From: Symbiodinium natans
Taxonomy: Eukaryota; Sar; Dinophyceae; Suessiales; Symbiodiniaceae
Assembly: GCA_905221605.1 (NCBI GenBank)
Contig: CAJNDS010002357.1
Span: 667,831-731,830 of the forward strand
Direction: 5' to 3'
DNA length: 64,000 bases
How positions within the stretch are numbered: position 1 is the stretch's first letter; every line of letters starts with the position of its first letter. The position numbers and the translations under genes were made by a program. This document shows, one piece after another, positions 21,865-31,627 of this stretch. The notes beneath the pieces are model-generated. The model had not been told where the DNA came from. It saw nothing but the letters and a program-made list of their open reading frames with translations, and searched no databases.

Positions 21865-22442
21865 TACAGTAAACCCCAAAAAGTTGGAAGCCTTTTTAAG
21901 GACAAATAGTGCTGGGATTCCCTATACAGTACTCTTAGGGATTGAGGCTATTAAGTTTCCAACTTTTTTGCTTTACATGAAACCCAAAAGAACGATGCTG
22001 CGGAGATTGTGATTTTAAAAGGGGTATCGTCGGTATGTAGCGTTATGTAAGCCTCCCTTCCTTGCATTGTGTGTAAAGGCCCAAGCCTCATACACAGTAA
22101 ACATAGCGATATTTAAAAAAAAAAATATTGTGAACAGCATGAGACAAATAAACCCACAAACCATCATAATTACAACAAGACTAAAAATTGACAAATGCAA
22201 AAAATGGCTTACGGGCGCTTTCTAAGGCCATAAACGCCGGCCAGCCCGACAATTCTATAAGCCCTACTAGAAGTCCCCCAGCGATGAGCCTGCTACAGCG
22301 CCGTTATCCCCAAACCCTCTAAGCCCTACCACAAAACCCTAAAGCGTAAACCCTAAACCCTATTGCGATGGCCTCTACATTCCTAACACTTAACCCCTAT
22401 GGACCCTTACGAAGCCTAAGCCCTACGACCTCCTGGTTCCAG

Positions 22443-22519
22443 CCGGGCCGACGCCAGGGACAAGGGCCTCGCGGTGAAAAACACCGACGTCAGCGTCTTC
22501 CGAAACTTCCGGCTCCTGG
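22443..22519 (+). CDS. Exon of unrecognised protein (DKGLAVKNTDVSVFRNF)
   Basis: Reads RADARDKGLAVKNTDVSVF then RNFRLL with 24 of 26 codons ending in G or C. Acceptor TTCCAG, GT donor (GTGGCT). The codon bias makes this one of the clearest unrecognised exons. Confidence 0.62.
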
Positions 22520-22872
22520 GTGGCTAGCGTTTGGGGTGGAGGGTTTGCTGTTGAGTGTTGGGGGCTTGGGGTTTGCATTAAGGGTTGAGTGTACCTTCAT
22601 AGGGGGAAAAAGACAACCTCTACAACTCCTGCAGATTTGAGGTATTATGGGTTTTTTCAGACCTTTCCGAGGTTCTCAAGACCTGCCTCCAGAGAATATG
22701 TGAGTTTAACATCCCCGAACACCCCTGCCCCCCTAGCTAGGAGGTTTCAGTGTAGTGCTTGCCTATTGCTGCAAAATTTGGGGGAGGGTCTGTGTGGGGT
22801 GCACCAGCAGCTCCGCGCCGGCTGGAAGTAGAATTGCTGCCTTCGAGTCAGTTTTTTGTCTCGTTCGATACG

Positions 22873-22996
22873 TACAAGGAGGGGCCCCCTAGTTATAAGT
22901 AGAGTTATAGGGACCCTAAATTGGGTTATAAGGATTCTAACCTAGGTCATAAGTCCCTTAACTATAGTTAGTATAGTAAGGGGGCCCCTCCTTGTA
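22873..22996. repeat. Inverted-repeat element, family C (CAAGGAGGGGCCCCCT ends)
   Basis: Perfect ends CAAGGAGGGGCCCC / GGGGCCCCTCCTTG. The inner GTTATAAGTAGAGTTATAGG core includes ACCCTAAATTGGG. An opposite-orientation copy lies at 27427-27550 and a diverged one at 43525-43650. Confidence 0.88.
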
Positions 22997-23091
22997 GCAT
23001 GTTAGGTTGAGCATTGGCATAATGGCATCTCGCACAAGCCTCATGACCATCGCGCATACTCCTAGAAGTATCAGCCCAGGCACTCCTTCAG

Positions 23092-23140
23092 GGGCATGAT
23101 GAGCAACGCCGGCTGCACTGGGAGGGTTTTTGCGGTCGAA
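23092..23140 (+). CDS. Possible exon (GMMSNAGCTGRVFAVEQ)
   Basis: After acceptor TTCAG. The G-x-TGRVFAVEQ string resembles the motif after the glycine-rich loop of FkbM-type methyltransferases (GRVxAxEP). A GT donor inside it at 23126 would remove that part, so the match is weak. Confidence 0.3.
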
Positions 23141-23706
23141 CAGACCTTTTGACGGATTTGGGGGGGGCGGGGGGGTGGGGGTGGGGGTTAGGGTTTAGTG
23201 TGTAGGGTTAAGGGTTGAGGGTTGAGGGTTTAGGGTTTAGGGGTGGGAGGGGTAGAGCTTGAGGGGGTGCTTTCGTGCGTTGGTGTGAGCTCAAGCTTGA
23301 GATACTTGTACCTAGGAACTGAGACAAGTTGAGACAGCAGGCGACTTTGTAGAAGGGGAGGCCGCCATCCGCTTTGATTGTAGTGACCAAGTATGTGACC
23401 TATACGCTACAACATGGGCTGTAGGATCCCGGGTTCTCACTGGGCTAGACTGCACTAAACCCTGTCTATCATCTGCCGGAAGCATCTAATCTAGGGGCCT
23501 TGGTAATTAGAACAGGGTTTTGGGGGCTCTGATACTATACTTATACAGGGACCATATAAGGGAATACTATTCGTACTTATGCCGACCCCAAAAAAAGAAG
23601 CATGTATGTGTAAGCTGTAGCTCGAACTCTCGGGAGAACCTTGGCCCTCCGCCCCCATCCGCGCTGAGCAGTAGCAAAGCGAATGTACGGAGTGCTTGAA
23701 CATCAA

Positions 23707-23818
23707 GACTAGGACCCAGAGAAGGCCCTTATTCCCTTGTTTTAGGGATTGGGTTCCCTTACAAGCCCCTTTTAGCCAAAGAGGGCACCCCTTTTATTCT
23801 TAGCTTACTCCTAGACAT
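23707..23818. repeat. Inverted-repeat element, family D, with 16-bp flanking duplication
   Basis: Ends AGGACCCAGAG / CTTACTCCTAGAC. The direct repeat AGTGCTTGAACATCAA sits at 23691-23706 and 23819-23834, immediately outside, consistent with a target-site duplication. Other copies: 5497, 43033, 43650, 51390, partial at 57829. Confidence 0.82.
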
Positions 23819-24081
23819 AGTGCTTGAACATCAATAGCAGTAATGCGCCGACTGCACAAACCCATATGGCTGATCAATTGAAAGGCAACACCCCCTCAAA
23901 ACCCGCTCGGCTCGGCCTGAGACCGGGCTTAGGGTTTAGGGTTTAGGGTTTAGGATTTAGGGTTTAGGGCTTAGGGTTTGGGGCGTAGGGTTTGGGGTTA
24001 AGGCTTTAGGGTTTAGGGCAAACCCCAAACCCAGAACTCCCAAACCCCCATGCCCTAAGCCGCAAGGCAGCCTGAAGGGAG

Positions 24082-24140
24082 GCACCATGGCCCGCCTGGC
24101 CAAGAAGCTTGCAGGCTACACGCCCCTAGCACGCAGGGGC
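24082..24140 (+). CDS. Exon of unrecognised protein (TMARLAKKLAGYTPLARRGD)
   Basis: Acceptor GGGAG. Reads TMARLAKKLAGYTPLARRGD with mostly G/C third positions; basic. The 3' end is uncertain (GA or GC donor), and TTTCGGG-type units follow. Confidence 0.45.
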
Positions 24141-24324
24141 GATCTCGGGATTTCGGGTTCAGCCTTCGATGTCGTGGTCCGGTTGAGGGGTTCCCGGGTT
24201 TGGGGCGTGGGGTTGCAGGCCTGGGGCTTGAGGGGCGGAGACTTATTCTCGGGTCCAATCTTCAGAGTTCATGTTTTGTTGGCTTCTTTGATGGATCAGT
24301 GTACATGGGCTTTTTTTGCATAGC

Positions 24325-24431
24325 TTGGTAGCCCAGTGGTACCCTTTACCCTTTTCTTGGTTCTGGTTTCCCTGAGTAACCAACCAGAAAAAGGGTGCCC
24401 TTATTAGAATATGGTTACTGGGCTACTAAGA
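24325..24431. repeat. Inverted-repeat element, family B (CTTGGTAGCCCAGT ends)
   Basis: Perfect ends CTTGGTAGCCCAGT and ACTGGGCTACTAAG, with inner GGTACCCTTT / AAAAAGGGTGCCC. Other copies: 30072-30182, 46438-46541 (left end replaced by TTTAGGG), 56932-57056, partial 37849-37931. Confidence 0.88.
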
Positions 24432-24435
24432 TACC

Positions 24436-24495
24436 TCTAAACCCTAAACCCTAAACCCTAAACCCTAAACCCTAAACCCTAAACCCTAAACCCTA
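24436..24495 (-). repeat. (CCCTAAA)n array
   Basis: Eight units directly after the family B element and before the next exon. Confidence 0.94.
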
Positions 24496-24530
24496 GGCCT
24501 ATTTGTGTTGAGGGTTTTGGTACGGTAAAG

Positions 24531-24599
24531 GTCCACGTCTGGGTGCATCGGCTCGTGAGGATCAGTCGTAGGTCCCCTCCGGCACCTGCCACCATGTTC
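24531..24599 (+). CDS. Exon of unrecognised protein (VHVWVHRLVRISRRS)
   Basis: Reads VHVWVHRLVRISRRSPPAPA then TMF after acceptor TAAAG. A strong internal GT donor (GTGAGG at 24555) could shorten it. Followed by TTTAGGG/TTTCGGG units. Confidence 0.42.
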
Positions 24600-25155
24600 G
24601 GAGGGTTCAAGGTTTAGGGTTTCGGGTTTAGGGTTCAGGGCTTAAGAATCAGGGCCTACGTGGTATAGCACCCTAAACCCTAAACCCCTAAAGCCCTCGA
24701 GGGGGGATCGGGAGTCGAGGGTTTAGGTTTGAGGGTTTCGGGTTTAGGGTTCAGGGCTTTTGGGCTGAAGTTTGGGGCTCATGAGGCCCGGACCGCCCGG
24801 ACCCTAAACCCTTGACTCTCTTGGACCCTCAACCCTCAACCCTAAGGGACCTGTAGGGTTTAGGGATTAGTGGGGGTGTAGGGTTGTGTGGTGTTGGGAT
24901 CCGGGGATTAGATTATAGGGTTCTGAAGAGAAGGGGGTTCAAGGGTGGTATGTAACCCAAGGTTTCCTAGTACTCCCCACAACTCCCTAAAGGCTCCCTA
25001 AGCTTCCCTAAGGTTTTCTAGGTACCTACCCCCCGTGAACCTCCCCTCCGTTAAGAACCCTATAACCAGTACCTTCGGTTGGCCAAGGCCCGATGTTTCA
25101 AAGGGTTTCCGACCTAAGGCATGGCGCTTGCCCACCTTTCTCCGACTGCCCGCAG

Positions 25156-25189
25156 TGGCTGAAGCCCGGCATTTTGTTGAGGACACCTT
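25156..25189 (+). CDS. Short exon (AEARHFVEDTL)
   Basis: Acceptor CCGCAG, GT donor (GTGTGG). Reads AEARHFVEDTL. A TTTAGGG array follows from 25205. Confidence 0.42.
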
Positions 25190-25772
25190 GTGTGGTTTTA
25201 GGAAAGTAGGGTTTAGGGCGGTTTAGGGTTAGGGTTTAGGGTTTAGGTTTTAGGGTTTAGGGTTTAGGGTTTAGGGTTTAGGGCTTAGGGTTTGCGAAAA
25301 AAGGGTACCCCTAAAATAGATCCCCAAATAGTAGCATTCCCCTGTACTGTAAGTTCCCCAAAGAAGGCACCCCCCCTAATTTCGGAAGCCGCCTTGCCTC
25401 TCTAGGAAGTTGTCCCAAAAAGGTTTAGGGTTTAGGGTTTAGGGTTTAGGGTTGAGGGTTTGGGTCACTCCCAGAACCCTAAAACGAGGTGGTCTCAGAG
25501 ACATAGGGGTTTCTACTCGTGGCTGCCCTCTTTGCAGATGCACCAGTGGAACTTTATACCTTTTGTTTAGGGTTTGGGGTTTAGGGTTTAGGGTGTAGGG
25601 TTTTAGGGTTTAGGGTTTAGGGTTTAGGGTTTAGGGTTTAGGGTTTGTATCGCTTGCCTTCGCTGGGAGTGAGGATTCTTTCTGCTGGCCAATGGGTCTA
25701 GCACCCATTAGTACCCAGGATCTCTTGAGGGTGGTGCAGAGCCCTTCCTGTGCCTTTTCTGGCTGGTTCTTA

Positions 25773-25925
25773 GTAGGGAATGAGGGAATGAGGTAACCTG
25801 TATCATCACTTCATCACTTAAGGGGTATATATAGGGCCCTAATTCCCTATGAGGGAATGAGGTAACCTATCTAATCCCTTAAAGGGTATATATAGGGCCC
25901 TAATTCCCTCATTCCCTACGAAGAG
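25773..25925. repeat. Tandem pair of a TATATAGGGCCCTAATTCCC element
   Basis: The block GAGGGAATGAGGTAACCT ... GGGTATATATAGGGCCCTAA occurs twice head to tail within inverted ends (TAGGGAATGAGGG / TTCCCTCATTCCCTA). A related block lies at 51690-51800. Confidence 0.85.
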
Positions 25926-26245
25926 CCAGGGGTTTTTTTCCGGGCTTCGCCAAAGTTCAACTTTCCATGCTTCCAAGCCCTCCCGAAACCCTGAGCCCCT
26001 CAACCTTAAACCCTTGAATTCCCAAACCCCAAAATCCTAACCCCCCCCCCCCCCCCCGTGAACCCCCCTAAACCTAAGAAGCCTCCTGAAATCAATGAAG
26101 TTGGGTTAGGCAACCTGCCTAAAAGCTGAAGACCGAAGCTTAGAAATTATTGGAGCCTTGAGGTTTCGAGTCCCCTCCAATCCACCCCAAGACCCCCTCC
26201 CCCCCCGCTTAACAACAGAACGCGCGCGCACACACTCACAACCCT

Positions 26246-26332
26246 AACCCTAAACCCTAAACCCTAAACCCTAAACCCTAAACCCTAAACCCTAAACCCT
26301 AAACCCTAAACCCTAAACCCTAAACCCTAAAC
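26246..26332 (-). repeat. Perfect (CCCTAAA)n array
   Basis: About 12 units, upstream of the exon at 26412. Confidence 0.95.
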
Positions 26333-26411
26333 CTAAACCCCAAACCCCAAACCCTAGCCCTAAACCCTAAACCCCAAACCCAGAAGCTCGAGCCTTGGCC
26401 TCGGCACCAAG

Positions 26412-26469
26412 GAAGCTGCTGAGGCACATTGCGAAGCCCGAGGATGTGGAGGGGGCGGATGCCTGCAAG
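26412..26469 (+). CDS. Exon of unrecognised protein (KLLRHIAKPEDVEGADACK)
   Basis: Reads KLLRHIAKPEDVEGADACK with 16 of 19 codons ending in G or C. Acceptor CCAAG, GA donor (GACGTT). A C-rich array lies upstream and the longest G-rich array of the window downstream. Confidence 0.6.
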
Positions 26470-26502
26470 GACGTTCGTCCCCCAGAATCTACCCCATCAT
26501 CG

Positions 26503-26667
26503 GTTAGGGTTTAGGGTTTAGGGTTTAGGGTTTAGGGTTTAGGGTTTAGGGTTTAGGGTTTGGGGTTTAGGGTTTAGGGTTTAGGGTTTAGGGTTTAGGG
26601 TTTAGGGTTTAGGGTTTAGGGTTTAGGGTTTAGGGTTTAGGGTTTAGGGTTTAGGGTTTAGGGTTAG
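26503..26667 (+). repeat. Longest (TTTAGGG)n array of the window
   Basis: About 23 units with a single TTTGGGG variant. Pairs with the C-rich array at 26246-26332 across the exon, and with CCCTAAA at 26862-26880 within the intron. Confidence 0.96.
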
Positions 26668-27322
26668 GTAGGGGTTGGGTAGGCAGCCTTTTTTCAAAAC
26701 CTTTTTGTTCATATAGCATCCGACCATATCTAAACGGTTAACCTTACCTTTTTTGAGCCTCATCCCCAGAATCTACACACATCAAGCGCCTTCGTAAAGG
26801 GACCAGAACTAGGATCCAGAGTAGGCCCGTCTTCCTTTTGCTTTCAGGGTTTCGGCCTAAACCCTAAACCCTAAACCCTACAAGGTTTCTATAGCAAGGG
26901 ACTCAAATGAAGGGCCCATACTTGGAATCCAGGGCCTTCGTACAGGGACCAGAAAGGTGAAATCGCTTGGCCTGGTGCGCTTTCAAGTTGAGAGTTTGAG
27001 AGCGAACCAGTCGCATGCTTGCAGGCTGCTGGTATCGCACTTGTTGTAGTGTTTTTAGGGTGGCAGTTTTGATACGAAAACCAAGGTCTGGGTTCTTAAG
27101 GTGTGACACCATAAGCTCAACCTGAACCCTGAAACCCGAAAATCCGGAAACCCTGAAAAATCCCGCGCCAGACTGCCAAAAGTCCTCAACTCTAAATTCC
27201 CACCTGGGTTTAGATGTTTAGGGTTTAGGGTTTAGGGATTGAGGGTTAAAGCTTAAAGGGTTTAGGGATTTAGGGTTTAGGGTGAGTGGGGTGAGTGGGG
27301 CCGGAGCCCTCCACCTAAAAAG

Positions 27323-27414
27323 CTCGAGCCGCGGAGGAGCACCTAATCAGCAAGGGCCTCATGGAGATGAAGGGCGTCAAAGGCAGCCGCAGCTCGGACG
27401 AAGAGCTGGCGCAG
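27323..27414 (+). CDS. Exon of unrecognised protein (AAEEHLISKGLMEMKGVKG)
   Basis: Reads RAAEEHLISKGLMEMKGVKG then SRSSDEELAQ with 27 of 31 codons ending in G or C. Acceptor AAAAAG, GA donor (GAGGGT). Directly followed by a family C element at 27427. Confidence 0.62.
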
Positions 27415-27426
27415 GAGGGTTTATAC

Positions 27427-27550
27427 CAGGAAGGGGCCCCCTTACTATGCTAACTATAGCTAAGGGACTTCTAACCTAAGTTCGAATCCTTATAACCCAA
27501 TTTTAGGGTCCCTATAACTCTACTTATAACTAGGGGGCCCCTCCTTGTAG
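27427..27550. repeat. Inverted-repeat element, family C, opposite orientation
   Basis: Same sequence as 22873-22996 read on the other strand, GGAAGGGGCCCCC to GGGGCCCCTCCTTG. Confidence 0.88.
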
Positions 27551-27784
27551 GGGCTTGCAGGGTTTAGTAGGGCCCTGAACTTGGGTCCCCTGTGATAGAG
27601 CCCTTTTATACACTCTACATAGTCAGGGCCCATACTTCGGACGAAGAGCTCGAGGGCTTCGGTCGACTCAGGTGCTAGGAATCCTAACCCTAAACCCTAA
27701 ACCCTAAACCCCCTGTTGCATGGTTCCGGGGTCTGTAGGGCAGGGCCAGGAGGTTCAGACCAGAGGGTTGGGTGCCATCCGCAG

Positions 27785-27837
27785 GGCCACGCCGAGTTTC
27801 TGAATGCTAGGTACCACGGGGTATTCTTCCGCTTCAG
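27785..27837 (+). CDS. Exon of unrecognised protein (GHAEFLNARYHGVFFRF)
   Basis: Acceptor CCGCAG. Reads GHAEFLNARYHGVFFRFS. A TTTAGGG array starts at 27841. A GT donor is also possible at 27821. Confidence 0.5.
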
Positions 27838-28097
27838 TCTTAGGGTTTAGGGTGTAGGGTTTAGGGTTTAGGGTTTAGGGTTTAGGACTACAGAGGCCCT
27901 TAATGTGGTCCCTTCCCTCCTTTAAACGCTTCTGAAGTATGGGCTTTTGGGTTGTATAGGGTATATAGGGGGGCTGCAAGGGGCCCCTTTTAAGGTCCCA
28001 TAGGGACCATGAAACTACCTCTGGAACTCCGGAAAAGAAGGCTGAAATGGCCCATCCTCGTACTGTAGGCCCTTGAAACTTGGGGTATGTTAGGTTT

Positions 28098-28197
28098 AAG
28101 GTTTAGGGTTTAGGGTTTAGGGTTTAGGGTTTAGGGTTTAGGGTTTAGGGTTTAGGGTTTAGGGTTTAGGGTTTAGGGTTTAGGGTTTAGGGTTTAA
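28098..28197 (+). repeat. (TTTAGGG)n array
   Basis: About 14 units. A family E element lies just upstream (27890-28025) and a (TG)n run at 28270-28286. Confidence 0.95.
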
Positions 28198-28553
28198 GGG
28201 GACCATGTTTAGCAATCCTTTTCAGAGGGGTTTATGGGCCATCCTAGAATGCTAAAAACCTATAAATATATGTGTGTGTGTGTGTGCGAGCCAAGCTTGA
28301 ATCTTAAGGGACTGAGTTTTACAAGGACTTATGACCTAATTTAAGCTTTCGCACTCATAGCCCAAGTCAGGTACCTTCTAAATCCACTTCCAGCTGGGGG
28401 TGAGGAGGAGGGGGTCGCCTAAACCCCCACCTCAACCCCTAAACCCTAAACCCCAAATCCTAAACCCCAAACCCTAAACCCTAAACCCTAAACCCCAAAC
28501 CCTAAACCCTAAAACCTTTCATCCCTGAAGGCTCCCTGACAGTAAACTACAAG

Positions 28554-28651
28554 GAGTGGCGGCCATCGACCTCAGTCGGCTCCATGTGAAGGGGATGGAG
28601 CGGGAGGTGCTTCTCGCAGAGGAAGGACTCTATATCGCCCTTGCGAATTAG
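28554..28651 (+). CDS. Candidate last exon, weakly FkbM-methyltransferase-like
   Basis: Reads VAAIDLSRLHVKGMEREVLL then AEEGLYIALAN and TAG. The IDLxxxHVKGMExEVL pattern resembles the FkbM methyltransferase motif (D-x-x-KIDVxGxExxVL). Acceptor ACAAG after C-rich arrays. An AT-rich stretch follows, compatible with a 3' end. Identification is tentative because only this motif and the GRVFAVE string at 23.1 kb support it. Confidence 0.42.
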
Positions 28652-28796
28652 GTTTTTTTTTTTTAATTTGTTTATATAAAACCCAAGAGGATATTAAAAA
28701 TACGATGGTTATTCAGGTTGTAAGGGGAGTATAGGACTGGGCCCCTGGGGAGCGAAAGGGTTTAGGTTCTAGGGATTGGGGTTCAGGGTTTAGGGT

Positions 28797-29120
28797 TTAG
28801 GGTTTGTAAGGTTTGTGGGGTTTGTAGGGTTTGTGGGGTTTGTAGGGCTTGTAGGGTTTGTATAGGGTTTGTATAGGGTTTGTAGGGTTTGTAGGGCTTG
28901 TAGGGTTTGTAGGGTTTGTGGCGTTTGTAGGGTTTGTGGGGTTTGTAGGGTTTGTGGGGTTTGTAGGGTTTGTAGGGTTTGTAGGGCTTGTAGGGTTTGT
29001 ATAGGGTTTGTATAGGGTTTGTAGGGTTTGTAGGGCTTGTAGGGTTTGTAGGGTTTGTGGCGTTTGTAGGGTTTGTGGGGTTTGTAGGGTTTGTGGGGTT
29101 TGTAGGGTTTGTGGGGTTAG
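28797..29120 (+). repeat. Higher-order TTTGTAGGG array
   Basis: Tandem 9-mers (TTTGTAGGG with TTTGTGGGG, CTTGTAGGG and TTTGTATAGGG variants), about 320 bp. A 139-bp higher-order unit is repeated (the unique GTTTGTGGCG variant at 28914 and 29053). Thr/Asn/Pro or Lys/Pro/Tyr reading frames through it are compositional artefacts. Confidence 0.93.
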
Positions 29121-29399
29121 GGGGGAGTTCATCATAGGGGCCAAGGGGTTGGTAGGTCATATCTCTCATATCCCGAAAAGAGTGTATAGAACCACCAGCA
29201 TCTGTTCGGTGCGGCGGGGACCCTAAACCCTAAACCCTAAAGCCTAAACCCTAAACCCCAAACCCCAAACCCTAAACCCTAAACCCAAAGCCCCTCGGCC
29301 CTCATCCACTCACTCACAACCCCGTTGCACATGAGTCTCCAGGGGCCTGGGCCCTAGGGAAGTGGGCGCCGCCCTGGTCTGAGGGTAGTTACATCGTCC

Positions 29400-29540
29400 C
29401 TAAACCCTAAACCCTAAACCCTAAACCCTAAACCCTAAACCCTAAACCCTAAACCCTAAACCTTAAACCCTAAACCCTAAACCCTAAACCCTAAACCCTA
29501 AACCCTAAACCCTAACCCCTAAACCCTAAACCCTAAACCC
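29400..29540 (-). repeat. (CCCTAAA)n array
   Basis: About 19 units with two single-base variants, upstream of the exon at 29587. Confidence 0.95.
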
Positions 29541-29586
29541 AAGAGCCCAAACTAGGTACTTGGGGGCCAGCCAGGCAAACCCCAAG

Positions 29587-29643
29587 CGCCTTTGCGGCGT
29601 CAGGATCAAAGCTGAGCTTGCAGATCATCAATAACCTCGCAGC
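29587..29643 (+). CDS. Exon of unrecognised protein (FAASGSKLSLQIINNLAAS)
   Basis: Acceptor CCAAG. Reads AFAASGSKLSLQIINNLA. The GSxLSLQIINNL string is loosely like the start of the C-terminal helix domain of beta-hydroxyacid dehydrogenases, but no other motif of that family was seen. TTTAGGG array from 29657. Confidence 0.48.
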
Positions 29644-29844
29644 GTCCTGCCTCCTTTTAGGGTTTAGGGTTTAGGGTTTAGGGTTTATGGTTTAGAGTTT
29701 AGGGTTTAGGGTTTAGGGACATGAACCCTAAAAAGGTTTGGGGTTCCGCTGTATGAACCACCGACCGAAACCCTAAACCCTAACAAGGATTCCAGTAGTT
29801 CGGGTGTGATGGTCCCGATGTTTCGGGGTTCCCTTGGTCCCCAG

Positions 29845-29889
29845 CATCTCTTCATGAATGCGGTGGGGGATCTCAGTGAGGGGGCCAGC
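29845..29889 (+). CDS. Exon of unrecognised protein (HLFMNAVGDLSEGAS)
   Basis: Exactly 15 codons, acceptor CCCAG, GT donor (GTTTGG). Confidence 0.52.
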
Positions 29890-29937
29890 GTTTGGGAAAC
29901 AAGGGTTTCCCTAAACCCTAAACCCTAAACCACTGAG

Positions 29938-30050
29938 GGATTCCTCGGAGCCTATCGTCCCATCATTGCGGCTCTTATGGGGGTTTAGACATCTGGAGCC
30001 GAGGTTTTCATGCACCGAGATGCGGCTCCGAGTATCGTCCTGACCACACT
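29938..30050 (+). CDS. One or two exons of unrecognised protein
   Basis: 29938-29982 reads GFLGAYRPIIAALMG and meets a GTTTAG donor. 29999-30050 reads EVFMHRDAAPSIVLTT. They are separated by only 16 bp with an in-frame stop, too short for an intron, so one of the two may be wrong or a different frame (DIWSRGFHAPRCGSEY) applies. Confidence 0.35.
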
Positions 30051-30071
30051 GTGCTCACGAACAACCCAACA

Positions 30072-30182
30072 TCCTGGTAGCCCAGTGGTACCCTTCACCT
30101 TTTGTGTTTGGTTCTCGTTCTTTCATGAGGAAACCAACCAAAAATGGGTACCCTTATTTGGAGATGGTTACCGGGCTACCAA
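30072..30182. repeat. Inverted-repeat element, family B
   Basis: Ends CTGGTAGCCCAGTGGTACCC and GGTTACCGGGCTACCAA, same layout as 24325-24431. Confidence 0.85.
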
Positions 30183-30333
30183 CCTCCACTGCCCTAAAGC
30201 CTGCCCGAAGCGTTGAGCTTTGTTGCTCTGGCTCCCTGAATCGTGCCGCGTACCCTCGAACCTCAACCCGAAACCCTGAACCCTAAACCCTAGACCCTCT
30301 TTCATGTTCCTAGTTGTTGGTGTGGGCCCACAG

Positions 30334-30406
30334 AGCAGAGCTGGCTAAGGCACACACCGAAAACGTCACCAAGGTGACCTTGAAGCAGCGCGGCGATGCA
30401 GATGAG
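30334..30406 (+). CDS. Exon of unrecognised protein (AELAKAHTENVTKVTLKQRG)
   Basis: Acceptor CACAG. Reads AELAKAHTENVTKVTLKQRG then DADE. A GT donor at 30374 would end it earlier. Confidence 0.5.
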
Positions 30407-30587
30407 CCATCAGCCCTTATAACCCTAAACCGGCTACCTTTCTCATAGTGGGGTGACATTTTGCTTGTAAGTGTGCTTAAACTCAATAAGGAAAACCAAA
30501 TTAAAGAGTTTAGGGTTTAGGGTTCAGGGTTCAGGGTTCAGGGTTTAGGGTTTAGGGTTTACCAACCATGAAGTAGTTACAGTCCAG

Positions 30588-30624
30588 AGGGTGTTCAAGA
30601 TTTTTGGCAAGGCCTTGAAGCTTG
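30588..30624 (+). CDS. Short exon (RVFKIFGKALKL) with repeat-derived donor
   Basis: Acceptor GTCCAG. Reads RVFKIFGKALKL. The donor GTTTAGGG is the first unit of the following array. Confidence 0.5.
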
Positions 30625-31249
30625 GTTTAGGGTTTAGGGTTTAGGGTTTAGGGTTTTGGGTTGTTCTGTTTCTTCTGGATATAAGTTCCCTCTTAAACCC
30701 TAATTCTTAAACCCCAGAACCCTTAAACAAACTCCACTGGGCAAAACAAGCTCACTCCTATTTGTTCGGTTACTGGGAACTTCTATGTGGGCTACAACTA
30801 CGCGTATACATGGTTACTAAGTTTCCTTGAACCTCGAAGAATCATAACCCCTAGGTCTGTTAGTATAAGAGGGAACATCCCAACATGATCCTTACACCCT
30901 GACCCCCCCAGCCCTAAAGCAGCCCCTGCTCCCCCAAAAGTGGCACACCACCTAGCCCAAAGGGTTAGGGTTTAGGGCTTACGGTTTGGGGTTTAGTGTT
31001 GAGAGTTTAATTGGACCAACTATCTGAGCAGGAACGTGCCCCCAAGATCCCAATCAGTTCAGGGCTTAGGGTTTAGAGTCCTAGGAGTATCCTTGCCTCC
31101 TAAACGCTGAACCCTCAGGGTTTAGAGTTTAGGGTCTAGGAATTAGGATTTAGGGTTTGGGAACCCCTACACTGTACCCTCACACCTAAACCAACCTAAC
31201 AACCTCAACCCTCACGCCTCAACGGCCTCAACCCTCAAATCTCACTCTG

Positions 31250-31433
31250 AGGGTCCCTGGCACTTCCTACATAGGGACTTTGGGGCCCAAGTATAGAAGA
31301 ATGGGTTTCGGGTTTAGGGCTTAGGGTTTAGGGTTTAGGGTTTAGGGTTTAGGGTTTAGGGTTTAGGGTTTAGGGTTTAGGGTTTAGGGTTTAGGGTTTA
31401 GGGTTTAGGGTTTAGGGTACATGGACCCATAGT
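31250..31433. repeat. Family A element carrying an internal (TTTAGGG)n array
   Basis: CACTTCCTACATAGGGACTT and GGGGCCCAAGTATAGAA belong to family A. Then about 15 TTTAGGG units (31314-31418) run directly into the native right end GTACATGGACCC. Confidence 0.85.
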
Positions 31434-31445
31434 GTTGACTCTGAG

Positions 31446-31526
31446 GCAGAGCAAGAAGTATGCCGAAGTCTCTTCTCCATGGTCGGATCTCAGCGCCGTT
31501 ATCTCCCACCGCATTGAAGAGACATG
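31446..31526 (+). CDS. Exon of unrecognised protein (SKKYAEVSSPWSDLSAVISH)
   Basis: Acceptor TCTGAG. Reads QSKKYAEVSSPWSDLSAVIS then HRIEETW. GC donor (GCTTGG), then a TTTAGGG array to 31620. Confidence 0.58.
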
Positions 31527-31627
31527 GCTTGGGGGTTAGGGTTCAGGGTTTAGGGTTTAGGGTTTAGGGTTTAGGGTTTGGGGTTTAGGGTTTAGGGTTT
31601 AGGGTTTAGGGTTTAGGGTTGATAAAG

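Noticed and set aside
28797-29120. CRISPR array
   Set aside because: Units are contiguous heptamer or nonamer repeats without unique spacers, in a eukaryotic intron context.
28783-29226. Thr/Asn/Pro and Lys/Pro/Tyr repeat proteins on the - strand and Cys/Arg/Val on the + strand
   Set aside because: Translations of the TTTGTAGGG array; all frames open because of the 9-bp period.
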